Assembly (NCBI GenBank): GCA_020636255.1
Contig: JACJYE010000005.1
Location: 310,001-374,000, forward strand
DNA length: 64,000 bases
Source of the DNA: Lewinellaceae bacterium
Lineage (GTDB): Bacteria; Bacteroidota; Bacteroidia; Chitinophagales; Saprospiraceae
Reading direction: 5' to 3'
The notes under the pieces are model-generated. The model saw nothing but the letters and a program-made list of their open reading frames with translations. It had not been told where the DNA came from and did not search any database. A program made the position numbers and the translations under genes. Shown here one piece after another: positions 25,675 through 34,900 of this stretch. Numbering within the stretch: the stretch's first letter is position 1; every line of letters starts with the position of its first letter.

Positions 25675-25749
25675 AAAACTGCTTGTTACCATTTGTAGCG
25701 AAAACAATATTCCAGTATATTTAAAGTTGATTTATAACTTAACAGTGTT

Positions 25750-25786
25750 CAAAAAACAAGTTCTCCATTGGAGATCTTGTTTTTTG
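25750..25786. terminator. bidirectional hairpin between two lipoprotein genes
   Basis: CAAAAAACAAGTTCTCC pairs with GGAGATCTTGTTTTTTG (16 of 17 pairs) around a 3-nt loop. Both strands finish with a T run, so it could stop transcription either way. Its left end, GTGTTCAAAAAACAAG from 25745, is also the end motif of the dispersed 120-bp element, making this a miniature relative. It lies 75 bases past the vWA stop codon. Confidence 0.75.
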
Positions 25787-25817
25787 ATGATTACTAAACA
25801 CCCAAATTGAAAAGGTT

Positions 25818-26990
25818 ATGAAAACAAGAACCCTACTTTCACTTTTCGCCCTGCTCTCGCTTTCTTTGGTTTCCTGCGTTAAAGACAATGTCGATGTCCG
25901 TAATATTGTTTATACCGACGATGAGTATGCCGCTATATCCACTGTGCTGAACCTCCCGAATGACAGGGTTAGTTTCGAAGTATCATTGCCGCAACACATG
26001 AAGAATCTGGGCATGACCCCCCCGGCGATCTCCGATGCCAAGGCTACCCTGGGGCGCGTATTGTTTTATGACAAGCAGCTTTCCCGCAACCTGTCCGTCT
26101 CCTGTGCTTCCTGCCATCAGCAGGATCTGGCCTTTGCCGATAGCAAGCGCTTCAGCGAAGGCTTCAACGGAGAGCTGACGCTGCGCAACTCCCTGGCCCT
26201 GGGCTCTGTTGCCAACTTCAAGTCCTCTTACGAAGGAGGCTCTACCTTTAACGGCCAGCAGCAGTTCTTCTTCTGGGACGAGCGGGCTCACAGTATCCAG
26301 GAACAAAGCGCACTGACCCTGCAAGACAACATAGAAATGGGTATGGACCTCAATGATCTGTGCCAGCGCCTTTCCGAGGAAGAATATTACCGCGTACTCT
26401 TTCGCAAGGCCTACGGTACGGATGTCATCCAACCGGCCCTTGTCACGGAAGCACTTCAGGAATTCGTCAACGCCATCGTTTCCACTTCGACGCGCTTCGA
26501 CGAAGGCATTTCTTCCGTCAATGGCGACCCCTTCCGCAATTTCCCCAACTATACCCAGGCCGAGAATATGGGGCGTAACCTCTTCGTACAACACTGCTCT
26601 TCCTGCCACGGCGCCAATATGTCCATCTCCCCGGAAAAGGTGGCCAACAATGGATTGGATGAAGTATATGGAGACGAAGGAGTTGGTGGCATCACCAACC
26701 AGTTGGAAGACATCGGCAAGTTCAAGGTGCCTTTCCTGCGCAATATAGCCCTGACGGCCCCTTATATGCACGACGGCCGTTTTGCTACGCTCGAAGAGGT
26801 GGTGGAACACTATAACTCGGGCATAAAAATGAGCTCAAACCTCGACTTCCGCCTGCGCAATGGGGATGGCTCGGCGCCGCTACGCCTCAATCTGACGCAA
26901 CAGGAAAAGGATGCGCTGGTGGCCTTCCTGAATACGCTGACCGACGAGGCGTTGGTGACTGCCAACCGGTTCTCAGACCCGTTCAAATAA
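25818..26990 (+). CDS. dihaem cytochrome c peroxidase (MauG/CcpA family) lipoprotein
   Basis: A 390-residue protein. The N-terminus (MKTRTLLSLFALLSLSLVSC) is a lipoprotein signal. The two haem-binding sites are CASCHQQD and CSSCHGAN, each with CXXCH. DKQLSRNLSVSCASC, FADSKRFSEGF, NSLALGSVAN and VPFLRNIALTAPYMHDGRFATLEEVV are hallmarks of the CcpA/MauG group; the Met or His ligand of the high-potential haem is expected near APYMHDGR. The enzyme reduces hydrogen peroxide to water with electrons from c-type cytochromes, in the periplasm. Length is slightly above average because of an N-terminal linker. It converges with uvrA with only 17 bases between stops. Confidence 0.92.
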   Translation: MKTRTLLSLFALLSLSLVSCVKDNVDVRNIVYTDDEYAAISTVLNLPNDRVSFEVSLPQHMKNLGMTPPAISDAKATLGRVLFYDKQLSRNLSVSCASCHQQDLAFADSKRFSEGFNGELTLRNSLALGSVANFKSSYEGGSTFNGQQQFFFWDERAHSIQEQSALTLQDNIEMGMDLNDLCQRLSEEEYYRVLFRKAYGTDVIQPALVTEALQEFVNAIVSTSTRFDEGISSVNGDPFRNFPNYTQAENMGRNLFVQHCSSCHGANMSISPEKVANNGLDEVYGDEGVGGITNQLEDIGKFKVPFLRNIALTAPYMHDGRFATLEEVVEHYNSGIKMSSNLDFRLRNGDGSAPLRLNLTQQEKDALVAFLNTLTDEALVTANRFSDPFK

Positions 26991-27007
26991 CACGGGGCGC
27001 CAGAAGA

Positions 27008-29863
27008 TCAGCTTTCAGCAGCCAGCTTCTCCTTCAGGTATTGCCCGGTGAAGGAACCCTTCGCCTGGGCAAGTGCCTCTGGGGTACCCTCAAATACCAA
27101 CTGCCCGCCGTCCTTGCCACCGCCAGGGCCCAGATCGATGGCCCAGTCGGCGCTTTTGACCACTTCCATATTGTGTTCTACGATAAGGACGGTATGGCCG
27201 TTTTCTACAAGGGCATTCAGCGCATCCAGTAGTTTGCGGATATCGTGGAAGTGCAGCCCGGTCGTAGGCTCGTCAAAGATGAAAAGGATGTGGCCATTGG
27301 TGCGCTCAACGCCGAGGAAGGAAGCCAGCTTGACGCGCTGTGCCTCACCACCCGACAGGGTGCTGGAGGACTGGCCGAGGTGAACGTAACCCAGGCCTAC
27401 ATCGGACAGTGGCTGGAGGCGGTTGACGATATCCTTTTCGTCGGCAAAGAACTCCAGGGCCTCTTCTACGGTAAGCTCCAGGATATCATAGATGTTCTTG
27501 CCCTTGTATTTTACGTCCAGCACTTCCTGTTTGAATCGCTTGCCGCCGCATTCCTCACATTCCAACCGTACATCGGCCAGGAATTGCATCTCAATGACTT
27601 GCTCGCCTTCACCCTTGCAGGTATCGCAGCGGCCACCGTCAACGTTAAAAGAGAAGTGTTTGGGTTTGAATCCCCGGATGCGTGACAGTTGCTGTTCCGA
27701 CATCAGCTTGCGGATGCTGTCGTAGGCCTTCACATAGGTGACAGGGTTGGACCGGCTGGATTTGCCAATGGGGTTCTGGTTGACCATCTCTACCTGCGAG
27801 ATAAGGGACAGGCTTCCTTCCAGCGTATCGAAGGCGCCGGGCGCCTGTGCGTAACTTTCCCCGAGGTGCTTTTTCAGGGCAGGGTAGAGGATCTGTTTCA
27901 CCAGGGTCGTTTTCCCCGAGCCCGAAACGCCGGTAACTACAGACATCGTGTTCAGAGGAAAGCTCACGTCGATATCCTGCAGGTTGTTCTGCCGGGCGCC
28001 GCGAATGGTGATGACATCGCTGGCTTTGCGGCGCAGCCGTGGCACGGGTATCTGCATTCGCCCGCTCATGTATTTGGCGGTCAGGCAATCTGCGGCTTCA
28101 TCATAGATGGCCTCATAGGGGCCTGCGAAGACGACCTCTCCGCCGTGGATGCCGGCTGCCGGGCCGATATCGACCAGATAATCTGCATTTTTGATGATAT
28201 CTTCTTCGTGTTCGACGACGATGACCGTGTTGCCGAGGTCGCGCAGTGATTTCAGCACCCGGACCAGGCGGCCGGTGTCGCGGGGGTGCAGCCCTATGCT
28301 TGGCTCGTCCAGAATGTACATCGAGCTCGTCAGGTTGCTGCCGAGGGTTCGGGTGAGGTTGATGCGCTGGGTTTCCCCTCCGCTCAGCGTTGCCGACAGG
28401 CGGCTCAGGGTGAGGTAGCTCAGCCCTACGTCGCACATAAACTGGAGCCGGCTTTCTATTTCCAGCAACAGCCTCCGGGCCACCTTGGCGTCGAACTCGC
28501 TGAGCTGCAGGTTGTTGAAAAACGCCAGCAACTCGTCGATCGGCTTTTCTACCAGTTCGGTGATAGCATGCCCCCCTACCTTGACGTAGGTAGCTTCCGG
28601 GCGCAGGCGGCCGCCATCGCAGGTAGGGCAGATGGTACGGCCCCGGTATCGGGCCAACATTACCCGGTTCTGTATCTTATAGGTTTTTTCTTCCAGTTCG
28701 GCAAAAAAAGCATGGATGCCGCCGAAGTACTCGTTGCCTTTCCAAAGCAACCTCCGCTGCTCTTTGCTGAGGTTCTGGTAGGGGCGGTGTACGGGGAAGT
28801 CGAAACGGTGGGCCGATTCCAGGAGCTGGTCGAGCCAAAGGCCGAATTTTTCCCCTTTCCAGCAGGCAACAGCCCCTTCGTAGACGGATTTGGACTTGTC
28901 GGGAACGACCTTGTCTTCATCGATGCCCATGACTTTACTGAACCCTTCGCAGGTAGGGCAGGCGCCGTAGGGGTTGTTGAAATTGAACAGTTGAGGGTTG
29001 GGTTCCGGGAAGCTCAGCCCATCCAGTTCAAAGCGGTTATTGAACGATCTTTCCTCCTGCCCCGGAATATCTACGATGCACTCGCCTTCTGCTTCGTAAA
29101 ATGCCGTTTGGACGGAGTCGGCTATGCGTTTGATGTTTTCTACATCCTCCTTATGGACGACGAAGCGGTCGATAAGGACACGCAAATTTTCTTGGGCTAT
29201 CTCTCCCAGGTTTTTAGACAGGAAAGGCGGTTTATTTTCCAGCACGTCCTCTATCTGCAGTAGTTCCCCATTGGCCTGAATGCGGGTAAACCCCTTCTGC
29301 AGCAGCAATTCCAGTTCGGCCTTTACCGGGCGGTTTTTGTACTTGTAGGGCAGGGGGATGAACAACTGGGCTTTGGCGCCTTCTTCGAAGCTTTGGATAT
29401 AGTCGGCCACATCAGATACTTCGTGTTTTTTGACCTGCTCTCCGGATGCGGGGGAAAAGGTCTTGCCGATGCGGGCATACAGGATGCGCAGGTAGTCGTA
29501 AACCTCCGTAAGGGTACCCACTGTCGAACGGGCATTGCTGGTGCTCACCTTCTGTTCGATAGCGATGGCCGGGCAGATGCCCTTGATGTAGTCTACATCG
29601 GGTTTCTTCATGCGGCCCAGGAACTGCCTGGCGTAGGAAGAAAGGCTTTCCACATAACGCCGCTGCCCCTCTGCATAGAGGGTGTCAATGGTGAGGGAGG
29701 ACTTGCCCGAACCAGAAAGGCCGGTAACCACTACCAGCTTATTTTTGGGAATACTCAGGCTTATATTCTTGAGGTTGTTGGCCCGGGCCCCTTTGATGAA
29801 GATGCTGTCCTTCAGCCCTTGCTGGCTCGGCTTATCCAGTATTACAGCGTCTTTTTTTGACAT
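27008..29863 (-). CDS. uvrA: excinuclease ABC subunit A
   Basis: A 951-residue UvrA, the damage-recognition ATPase of nucleotide excision repair, which loads UvrB. The ATG giving MSKKDAVILDKPS is preferred to one 16 codons upstream, which repeats the same MSKK start and would overextend the protein. Two ABC modules are visible: Walker A motifs GLSGSGKSSL and GVSGSGKTTL, signatures LSGGETQR and LSGGEAQR, Walker B FDEPTTGLHF and LDEPSIGLHP. Zinc-binding CxxC pairs occur at CPTC (twice), CDTCKG and CEECGG. The insertion domain follows the first Walker A (KVSTSNARSTVGTLTEVYDYLRILYARIG). Encoded as a single gene; the uvrBC genes are not nearby. Confidence 0.96.
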   Translation of the reverse strand: MSKKDAVILDKPSQQGLKDSIFIKGARANNLKNISLSIPKNKLVVVTGLSGSGKSSLTIDTLYAEGQRRYVESLSSYARQFLGRMKKPDVDYIKGICPAIAIEQKVSTSNARSTVGTLTEVYDYLRILYARIGKTFSPASGEQVKKHEVSDVADYIQSFEEGAKAQLFIPLPYKYKNRPVKAELELLLQKGFTRIQANGELLQIEDVLENKPPFLSKNLGEIAQENLRVLIDRFVVHKEDVENIKRIADSVQTAFYEAEGECIVDIPGQEERSFNNRFELDGLSFPEPNPQLFNFNNPYGACPTCEGFSKVMGIDEDKVVPDKSKSVYEGAVACWKGEKFGLWLDQLLESAHRFDFPVHRPYQNLSKEQRRLLWKGNEYFGGIHAFFAELEEKTYKIQNRVMLARYRGRTICPTCDGGRLRPEATYVKVGGHAITELVEKPIDELLAFFNNLQLSEFDAKVARRLLLEIESRLQFMCDVGLSYLTLSRLSATLSGGETQRINLTRTLGSNLTSSMYILDEPSIGLHPRDTGRLVRVLKSLRDLGNTVIVVEHEEDIIKNADYLVDIGPAAGIHGGEVVFAGPYEAIYDEAADCLTAKYMSGRMQIPVPRLRRKASDVITIRGARQNNLQDIDVSFPLNTMSVVTGVSGSGKTTLVKQILYPALKKHLGESYAQAPGAFDTLEGSLSLISQVEMVNQNPIGKSSRSNPVTYVKAYDSIRKLMSEQQLSRIRGFKPKHFSFNVDGGRCDTCKGEGEQVIEMQFLADVRLECEECGGKRFKQEVLDVKYKGKNIYDILELTVEEALEFFADEKDIVNRLQPLSDVGLGYVHLGQSSSTLSGGEAQRVKLASFLGVERTNGHILFIFDEPTTGLHFHDIRKLLDALNALVENGHTVLIVEHNMEVVKSADWAIDLGPGGGKDGGQLVFEGTPEALAQAKGSFTGQYLKEKLAAES

Positions 29864-29993
29864 GAACGGAGTTTGTAAAGCAATGAAAGGCGGTTGCTCT
29901 TTTTTTGACACTACTAGAACAAATTCCCGAAGCTAGGGTTTTGCCCGCAACTGAACAAACTGTAAATATAAAAAGGGAGCGTACAATAAGAAA

Positions 29994-30023
29994 GCCGAAG
30001 CAGCAGGGGGGTGCTGCCTCGGC
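29994..30023 (-). terminator. terminator of the ECF sigma factor gene
   Basis: On the reverse strand GCCGAGGCAGCA and TGCTGCTTCGGC pair over 12 bases (one wobble) around a six-C loop, followed by TTTCTTATT. It lies 65 bases beyond the stop codon of the sigma factor gene and before uvrA. Confidence 0.75.
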
Positions 30024-30087
30024 CAGGGCTATGGGTACAGGTGTGATAGACTGGGCCTTCCGGAGAAGGCTCAATACTACAGCTATA

Positions 30088-30669
30088 TTATTGCAGGACG
30101 ACGTCCTTTTCTTCTACCATCTTACGGATGTTGATCAGGGCATAACGCATACGGCCCAGGGCCGTATTAATGCTGACGCGCGTCAGCTTTGCGATCTCCT
30201 TGAAACTCATATCGGCGTAATGGCGCAGGATAACGACCTCGCGTTGCTCTGGTGGAAGCATATCGACCAGAGAGCGGACCTTATCATGGGTCTGGCTTCT
30301 GATGATGCGCTGTTCGGCATTATCGTCGGATACCTGCAGGATGTCGAAGATATCGAAGGTTTCTGTAGGGGATACCTTAGGGCGGCGCTTGGTGCGGCGG
30401 AAGTAATCGACGCACATGTTGTAGGCGATGCGCAGTGCCCATTGCAGGAACTTGCCTTCGTGGTTGTACTTACCCTTGCGCAGGGTATCGATGATCTTGA
30501 TAAAAACTTCCTGGAAAATATCCTCGGCGAGGCTTTGGTCCTTTACGAAAAGGTAAATGGAGGTGTAAATCTTCTGTTGGTGCCTGTTCAGTAACTCTTC
30601 GAAAGCTCTTTCATTACCGTCCAGATACAGGCCAATTAGTTGTTGGTCATTAAGCAGCGTAACTTGCAT
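30088..30669 (-). CDS. ECF RNA polymerase sigma factor
   Basis: A 193-residue sigma-70 family protein of the extracytoplasmic-function type. Region 2 (about 15-85) has the -10 recognising FQEVFIKIIDTLRKGKY and FLQWALRIAYNMCVDYFRRTKR; region 4 (about 125-185) has LPPEQREVVILRHYADMSFKEIAKLTRVSINTALGRMRYALINIRKM, a helix-turn-helix. A Ser/Thr-rich linker lies between. No anti-sigma gene is next to it, which sets it apart from most FecI-like sigmas in the phylum and suggests it is controlled otherwise; it may be a housekeeping-like ECF of Bacteroidota. It has its own terminator. Confidence 0.92.
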   Translation of the reverse strand: MQVTLLNDQQLIGLYLDGNERAFEELLNRHQQKIYTSIYLFVKDQSLAEDIFQEVFIKIIDTLRKGKYNHEGKFLQWALRIAYNMCVDYFRRTKRRPKVSPTETFDIFDILQVSDDNAEQRIIRSQTHDKVRSLVDMLPPEQREVVILRHYADMSFKEIAKLTRVSINTALGRMRYALINIRKMVEEKDVVLQ

Positions 30670-31114
30670 AACTAAATAATTTTAGCGTAATGGGATCTGA
30701 TTAAAGCAAATTATTTAGTGTAGAAGTTACAATCTATAGACCGTGAGTTTTGTGAGTAAGAAAGCGTGAAAAATCGAATTACTGCCCTCAAATATAAAGG
30801 CAAAAAATGGAAATAGCGAATATCAATCTCATTTTTTTTTAATCTTTAACAGAAAATTAAGTCTTCGGGCAAAATAAATGGACGATAGATGGCTGGTTTT
30901 CAAATAAAAGAACCTTTATGTATTGTAAAATTAAAAAAAAATTTCTCAAAGGTGGTGGTTTGCAGAATAAGTGCATTTCGTTCGGATAGTGGGCCTTTTT
31001 TTAACAGGATCAATTGAACAGGCAGGGTGTTAGAAAAAAATAACCAAAACAGGGTATTTGCTGAACAGATTATAATAAGGCCGGGCAATGCCTGAAGTTT
31101 CCGAAGTTTGCCGG
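30670..31114. other. gene-free AT-rich stretch of about 445 bp
   Basis: It lies upstream of the sigma factor gene and downstream of yidD (both on the reverse strand). Long T and A tracts (30830-30845, 30935-30945, 31030-31040) are visible. No frame has convincing coding features and no repeat of the dispersed families is present. The promoter of the sigma gene should lie in the first 100 bases. Confidence 0.45.
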
Positions 31115-31378
31115 CTAGGCCTTTCGGGTTTTCATCCGTGTCTTTTTCCGGGGGTTTTCGGGAACGGGGTCGTAGCCATGCGGCCCCCAGGGGTGGCATT
31201 TAAAGATGCGTTTCAGGCCCAGCCAGACGCCTTTAAGTATGCCCCATTCTTCGATGGCGCCGATCATATAATGTGAGCAGGTCGGCTGGAAGCGGCAGGA
31301 GGGGCCCAGCATAGGAGAGATGGCCATTTGGTAAAATCGAATGGGGAGGATAAACAGCCATTTGAGCAAGCGGTTCAT
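31115..31378 (-). CDS. yidD: membrane protein insertion efficiency factor
   Basis: An 87-residue protein with the full YidD signature: IRFYQMAISPMLGPSCRFQPTCSHYMIGAIEEWG and GLKRIFKCHPWGPHGYDPVP, including the conserved cysteines. YidD is an amphipathic inner-membrane-associated protein that helps YidC-dependent insertion. The ATG giving MNRLLKWLF is chosen; another three codons upstream is possible. The C-terminus has a basic tail (PRKKTRMKTRKA). It is encoded apart from rnpA, rpmH and yidC, as is common in Bacteroidota. Confidence 0.93.
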   Translation of the reverse strand: MNRLLKWLFILPIRFYQMAISPMLGPSCRFQPTCSHYMIGAIEEWGILKGVWLGLKRIFKCHPWGPHGYDPVPENPRKKTRMKTRKA

Positions 31379-31512
31379 AAATGTCATTTGAAAGGTAAAC
31401 GATGCAGGGATAGTGCTGGTTGAAATGGGTTGCGGCAAAAAAATCCTATTTGTTTTGTAGGGAATTATGGGTAAAATTATTTCCTTGCAACCATGTCCTG
31501 TTGCAGGCCTTG

Positions 31513-31522
31513 AAACAAGCTC
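31513..31522 (-). repeat. short reverse-orientation arm of the dispersed repeat
   Basis: AAACAAGCTCT is the right-arm sequence of the palindrome. It lies between the divergent yidD and SLC13 genes, 17 bases ahead of the permease start, which supports the internal ATG chosen for that gene. Confidence 0.5.
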
Positions 31523-31538
31523 TAAGCCTAAGTTTGAC

Positions 31539-33332
31539 ATGGGAATGGATGCGGCTATCACTTTGGCCCTGATCGTACTGGCACTGATATTGTTTGCCAC
31601 GGAGGTGTTTTCCGTCGACCTCGTTGCGATGCTCATCATGGCTGGCCTGGTGCTCACAGGCGTTATTACGCCCCAACAGGGCGTTGCCGGTTTCAGCAAT
31701 AACGCCACGATCACGGTGGCCTTTATGTTCGTCCTGAGCGCGGCTCTTTTGAAAACAGGGGCTTTACAGGCCCTGGCTCACCGGCTTTCGGGCGTATTCA
31801 GCAAAAACTATAAGCTGGGCATTGTAATGATGATGATGCTCATCGCCCCCATTTCGGCCCTGGTCAACAACACCCCGGTCGTAGCGGTATTTATTCCGGT
31901 GGTGATCCAGATCGCATACGCCTCCGGGCAGTCGCCCACGAAAATGCTCATTCCGCTTTCCTATGCCTCCATTCTGGGTGGGATGTGTACCCTGATCGGT
32001 ACGTCGACTAATATACTGGTCAGCGGGATCGCAGAAAAAAGCGGGGTAGACGGGTTTTCCATGTTCCTGCTCACGCCTGTCGGCCTGGTACTGATGCTGG
32101 CCGGGTCGCTCTATATGTATTTCATCGGCATACGCTTGCTGCCCAGTCACGAGAAAAGCGCTGAAGTGGCGGAGCGTTTTGCGTTGCACGACTATCTGAC
32201 GGAAATAGAGCTTTTGGAGGGGTCGGCACTGGATGGGGTTCGGATCATGGATTCCTCTCTGGTGAAAGAACTGGAGATGGATATCATAGAGGTGGCCCGC
32301 CGGGAGGAGCGCTTGATCCTGCCGCCCGGCGATTTTGCCCTCCAGGCAGGCGATATACTGAAGATCCGCTGTGATGTACAGAAGGTAAAGGCGCTAAAGG
32401 AAAGGGTTAAGATCGTAGAAGACGCCACGCTGCAGGTTGGGGGTAATTCGCTGGCGGAAAAGAACACGGTGCTGGTGGAAATGGTGGTGACCGTAGGCTC
32501 CTCCCTGGAGAACCAAACGCTGCGGAGCCTCGATTTCAGGCGGAAGTACCGGGGCATACCGTTGGCTATCCGGCACCGCGATGAAGTACTGCACGAGCAC
32601 CTATACAGTGTCGCATTGCGGTCGGGGGATATCATCCTCGCAGAGGTCAAGGCGCACTATGTTAAGGAGCTGAAGCGCCTGCAGTCGGGCCGCGGCGCGC
32701 CATTTGTGCTACTTTCCGAAGAAGCGCTGACAGATTTTAATAAGCGGCAGTTCCTGTTGGTAGCGGGAGTCATGTTGTCGCTCATTGTCATGGCCACGCT
32801 CGAGCTGCTTCCCATCATGATGGGCGCGATCAGTGGTGTGCTGCTGTTGGTGTTGCTCGGTACGCTATCGATGAAGGAGGTGTATCAGGCCATCAACTGG
32901 AAGATCATCTTTCTGTTGGCCGGCTCGCTCAGCCTGGGCGAGGCGATGAAAAACTCTGGCCTCGATATGATGATTGCCGACACCCTGATCACGCGCCTGG
33001 GAGGCTGGGGGCCCATCGCCATACTTTCAGGCCTGTATCTGCTCACCTCATTGCTTACCGAGGTGATGTCAAATAATGCGACTGCTGCATTGCTGGCGCC
33101 CATCGCCATAGCTACCGGTGCCCATCTGGGCCTAAGCCCCGTTCCGTTCCTGGTGGCCGTCACCCTGGCGGCATCCTGTTCATTTATGACCCCTATCGGG
33201 TATCAGACCAACGCCATGGTATACAGCGCCGGCAATTACCGCTTTTCCGACTTCTTCCGGGTAGGGGGCCTGTTGAACCTCCTGTGCTGGCTGATCGCCA
33301 CTTTTCTGATCCCGATGGTGTATGGCTTCTGA
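31539..33332 (+). CDS. SLC13/DASS-type permease with central TrkA-C (RCK_C) domains
   Basis: A 597-residue inner-membrane transporter. Membrane helices lie in the N-terminal third (ALIVLALILFATEVFSVDLVAMLIMAGLVLTG; NNATITVAFMFVLSAALL; SALVNNTPVVAVFIPVVI) and the C-terminal third (MATLELLPIMMGAISGVLLLVLLG; IIFLLAGSLSLGEAM; NNATAALLAPIAIATG). The SNT/NNT-type substrate motifs LIGTSTNILVSG and VMSNNATAALLAP mark the DASS superfamily. Residues about 225-430 hold two RCK_C modules that bind regulatory nucleotides or ions. Such proteins carry anions (sulfate, dicarboxylates) with sodium. The substrate is unknown. An upstream in-frame extension is rejected because it reads through a dispersed repeat arm. 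Confidence 0.88.
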   Translation: MGMDAAITLALIVLALILFATEVFSVDLVAMLIMAGLVLTGVITPQQGVAGFSNNATITVAFMFVLSAALLKTGALQALAHRLSGVFSKNYKLGIVMMMMLIAPISALVNNTPVVAVFIPVVIQIAYASGQSPTKMLIPLSYASILGGMCTLIGTSTNILVSGIAEKSGVDGFSMFLLTPVGLVLMLAGSLYMYFIGIRLLPSHEKSAEVAERFALHDYLTEIELLEGSALDGVRIMDSSLVKELEMDIIEVARREERLILPPGDFALQAGDILKIRCDVQKVKALKERVKIVEDATLQVGGNSLAEKNTVLVEMVVTVGSSLENQTLRSLDFRRKYRGIPLAIRHRDEVLHEHLYSVALRSGDIILAEVKAHYVKELKRLQSGRGAPFVLLSEEALTDFNKRQFLLVAGVMLSLIVMATLELLPIMMGAISGVLLLVLLGTLSMKEVYQAINWKIIFLLAGSLSLGEAMKNSGLDMMIADTLITRLGGWGPIAILSGLYLLTSLLTEVMSNNATAALLAPIAIATGAHLGLSPVPFLVAVTLAASCSFMTPIGYQTNAMVYSAGNYRFSDFFRVGGLLNLLCWLIATFLIPMVYGF

Positions 33333-33338
33333 TGGCGT

Positions 33339-33869
33339 TCAGAAGGTAGCCTGCCTGACGGTATTGCCTTTCTGCAGCAGCAACATCCCCTGTTTATGCC
33401 CCGGGCCATTGATGCTGACGACGTTTTTCTGGTCGCTGTAAAGCTCCATCAGGATATCGTTGGCCACCTCGAGCGCTTTGAGGTTGGCCACGCCGGTGAT
33501 CTCCAGATAACACCATACGGCCGCCAGGTCGTCGGATACTTCTTTACCGATAAATTCAAAGGCCTGCTGTTTGCCGTTGACGCGCAGGCGGAAGTGTTGT
33601 TCGAGATAGGCAGCCAATTGTTTTTCGGCATCGGGGGTTTCCTTTGGCGTGCAGAGGTAAAGTTTGCCGGAGCCCTGGCGCCGCAGGGCCTCTTCGAGGT
33701 CGTCGAGAAAAATGTGCATGCTCATCTGCAGGGACTGCTCGGCCTCGTTGTAGTCGATGAGGCATTTGCTGATGTGAAAAGCATGGTAATCCGGCCTTTC
33801 CGATGAAGCCAGATAAGCCGGCGCCAGAAAGCCTGCCAGGAATGAACAGATGATCAGGGGTATTTTCAT
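33339..33869 (-). CDS. DUF6702-family secreted protein
   Basis: A 176-residue protein with a signal peptide (MKIPLIICSFLAGFLAPAYLASS). The mature part starts DYHAFHISKCLIDYNEAEQSLQMSMHIFLDDLEEALRR and ends YSDQKNVVSINGPGHKQGMLLLQKGNTVRQATF, the pattern of the DUF6702 family, which in this phylum is regularly next to HupE/UreJ-like membrane proteins and M1 peptidases. Function unknown; the DDLE stretch and conserved His suggest a metal link but this is inference. It follows the HupE gene by 11 bases in the same direction, so they form an operon. It converges with the SLC13 gene, 6 bases apart. Confidence 0.75.
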   Translation of the reverse strand: MKIPLIICSFLAGFLAPAYLASSERPDYHAFHISKCLIDYNEAEQSLQMSMHIFLDDLEEALRRQGSGKLYLCTPKETPDAEKQLAAYLEQHFRLRVNGKQQAFEFIGKEVSDDLAAVWCYLEITGVANLKALEVANDILMELYSDQKNVVSINGPGHKQGMLLLQKGNTVRQATF

Positions 33870-33880
33870 GTGCTTACGAA

Positions 33881-34492
33881 TTATTGTGCCCAGGGTATTC
33901 GTTCCAGTGCCATTACCAGGGCCAGGCCGAATGCTGAGCCGGAGACGAAAAGGTTCCATTCCCGTTGTTTGGTGTTCAGCCAGTACAACATGATGTAGGA
34001 CAAGGCTAAAACGCCGCTCACTATGGCCAGTTGCCCGAGTTCGACACCTATATTGAACGCCAGGAGCTGGGTAATAAGTTGCCCTTCCTCGCCGGGTAAC
34101 AACATGGAGCGGAAGAAATTGGAAAAACCCATGCCGTGGATCAGTCCGAAGGCCAGGGCCAGCAGGTAGTTGAATTCCAGTTTTGTGCTAAATATGGCCA
34201 GCTGGTTTTCTTCGCGGTGGACGAGCACATTATACAGGGCGGTGGCCATGATCGTGACCGGGATGAGGAATTCCACCCAGGCGGCATTGACGGGTATGAC
34301 GTTCAGGGCTGCCAGCGCCAGGGTGAGGGAATGGCCCAGTGTGAAAGCCGTCACCAGCAAAGCTACCCGCTGCCATTGCCTGAGGCGGTAAATGGCACAT
34401 AAAGCGACGATGAAAAGGATGTGGTCATACCCTCCCAAATCGGCGATGTGCGCGAAACCAAGCCCCAGGTAGGTGTGAAAAACCGACTGCAT
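33881..34492 (-). CDS. HupE/UreJ-family membrane protein
   Basis: A 203-residue integral membrane protein with six or seven predicted helices. The family signature is near the N-terminus: GFAHIADLGGYDHILFIVALC, with the His-Asp-His set thought to bind nickel or cobalt, then TAFTLGHSLTLALAALN and FGLIHGMGFSNFF. HupE/UreJ proteins are proposed secondary metal transporters; the phylum's version (HupE/UreJ_2) is uncharacterised. The start MQSVFHTYLG is chosen over an upstream ATG because it follows directly on an A/T tract and gives the normal length. First gene of an operon with DUF6702. Confidence 0.85.
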   Translation of the reverse strand: MQSVFHTYLGLGFAHIADLGGYDHILFIVALCAIYRLRQWQRVALLVTAFTLGHSLTLALAALNVIPVNAAWVEFLIPVTIMATALYNVLVHREENQLAIFSTKLEFNYLLALAFGLIHGMGFSNFFRSMLLPGEEGQLITQLLAFNIGVELGQLAIVSGVLALSYIMLYWLNTKQREWNLFVSGSAFGLALVMALERIPWAQ

Positions 34493-34900
34493 AATTTTTT
34501 TTGTAAAAGTATAGAACTTTTTTGGCTCGCCTCCGTACACACAGGAGACAAGTTAGCAAGGGTTTTCCCTTTTCCCTTTGAACGTTAATTCAATATTAAA
34601 AAACACGGCCGCTCAGATTTTTCCTAACCCAGGCCCAATTTCTTTCCCATAAACCGATTATATTTACACCATCAAAATATTGGCCTCCAAAAGAGCTTTG
34701 AGAGAATTTCTTTTATACCAACCGTTCCCTGTTTACCCCCCCTGTTAAGAATTATTTGGCAGCAACATGTAAAATGCACAGGCATGTACGCTATAGCTTT
34801 GCGTCATAGCAGAGCCCTCCCCCCGTTATTTAGGCTTTACGATCTCTTGTTGTAACGATATGCAACTTGATTATTTCCTAAACTTAAACGCCGACAGCGC
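34493..34900. other. divergent intergenic region upstream of the lamin-tail genes
   Basis: No gene is visible. The region must contain the promoters of the HupE operon (leftward) and of the T9SS lamin-tail gene (rightward). CTCCAAAAGAGCTTT at 34685-34699 is a variant repeat arm. GCTATAGCTTTGCGTCATAGC near 34791 and GTTGTAACGATATGCAAC near 34851 are small dyads that might fold in the leader. Confidence 0.4.
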
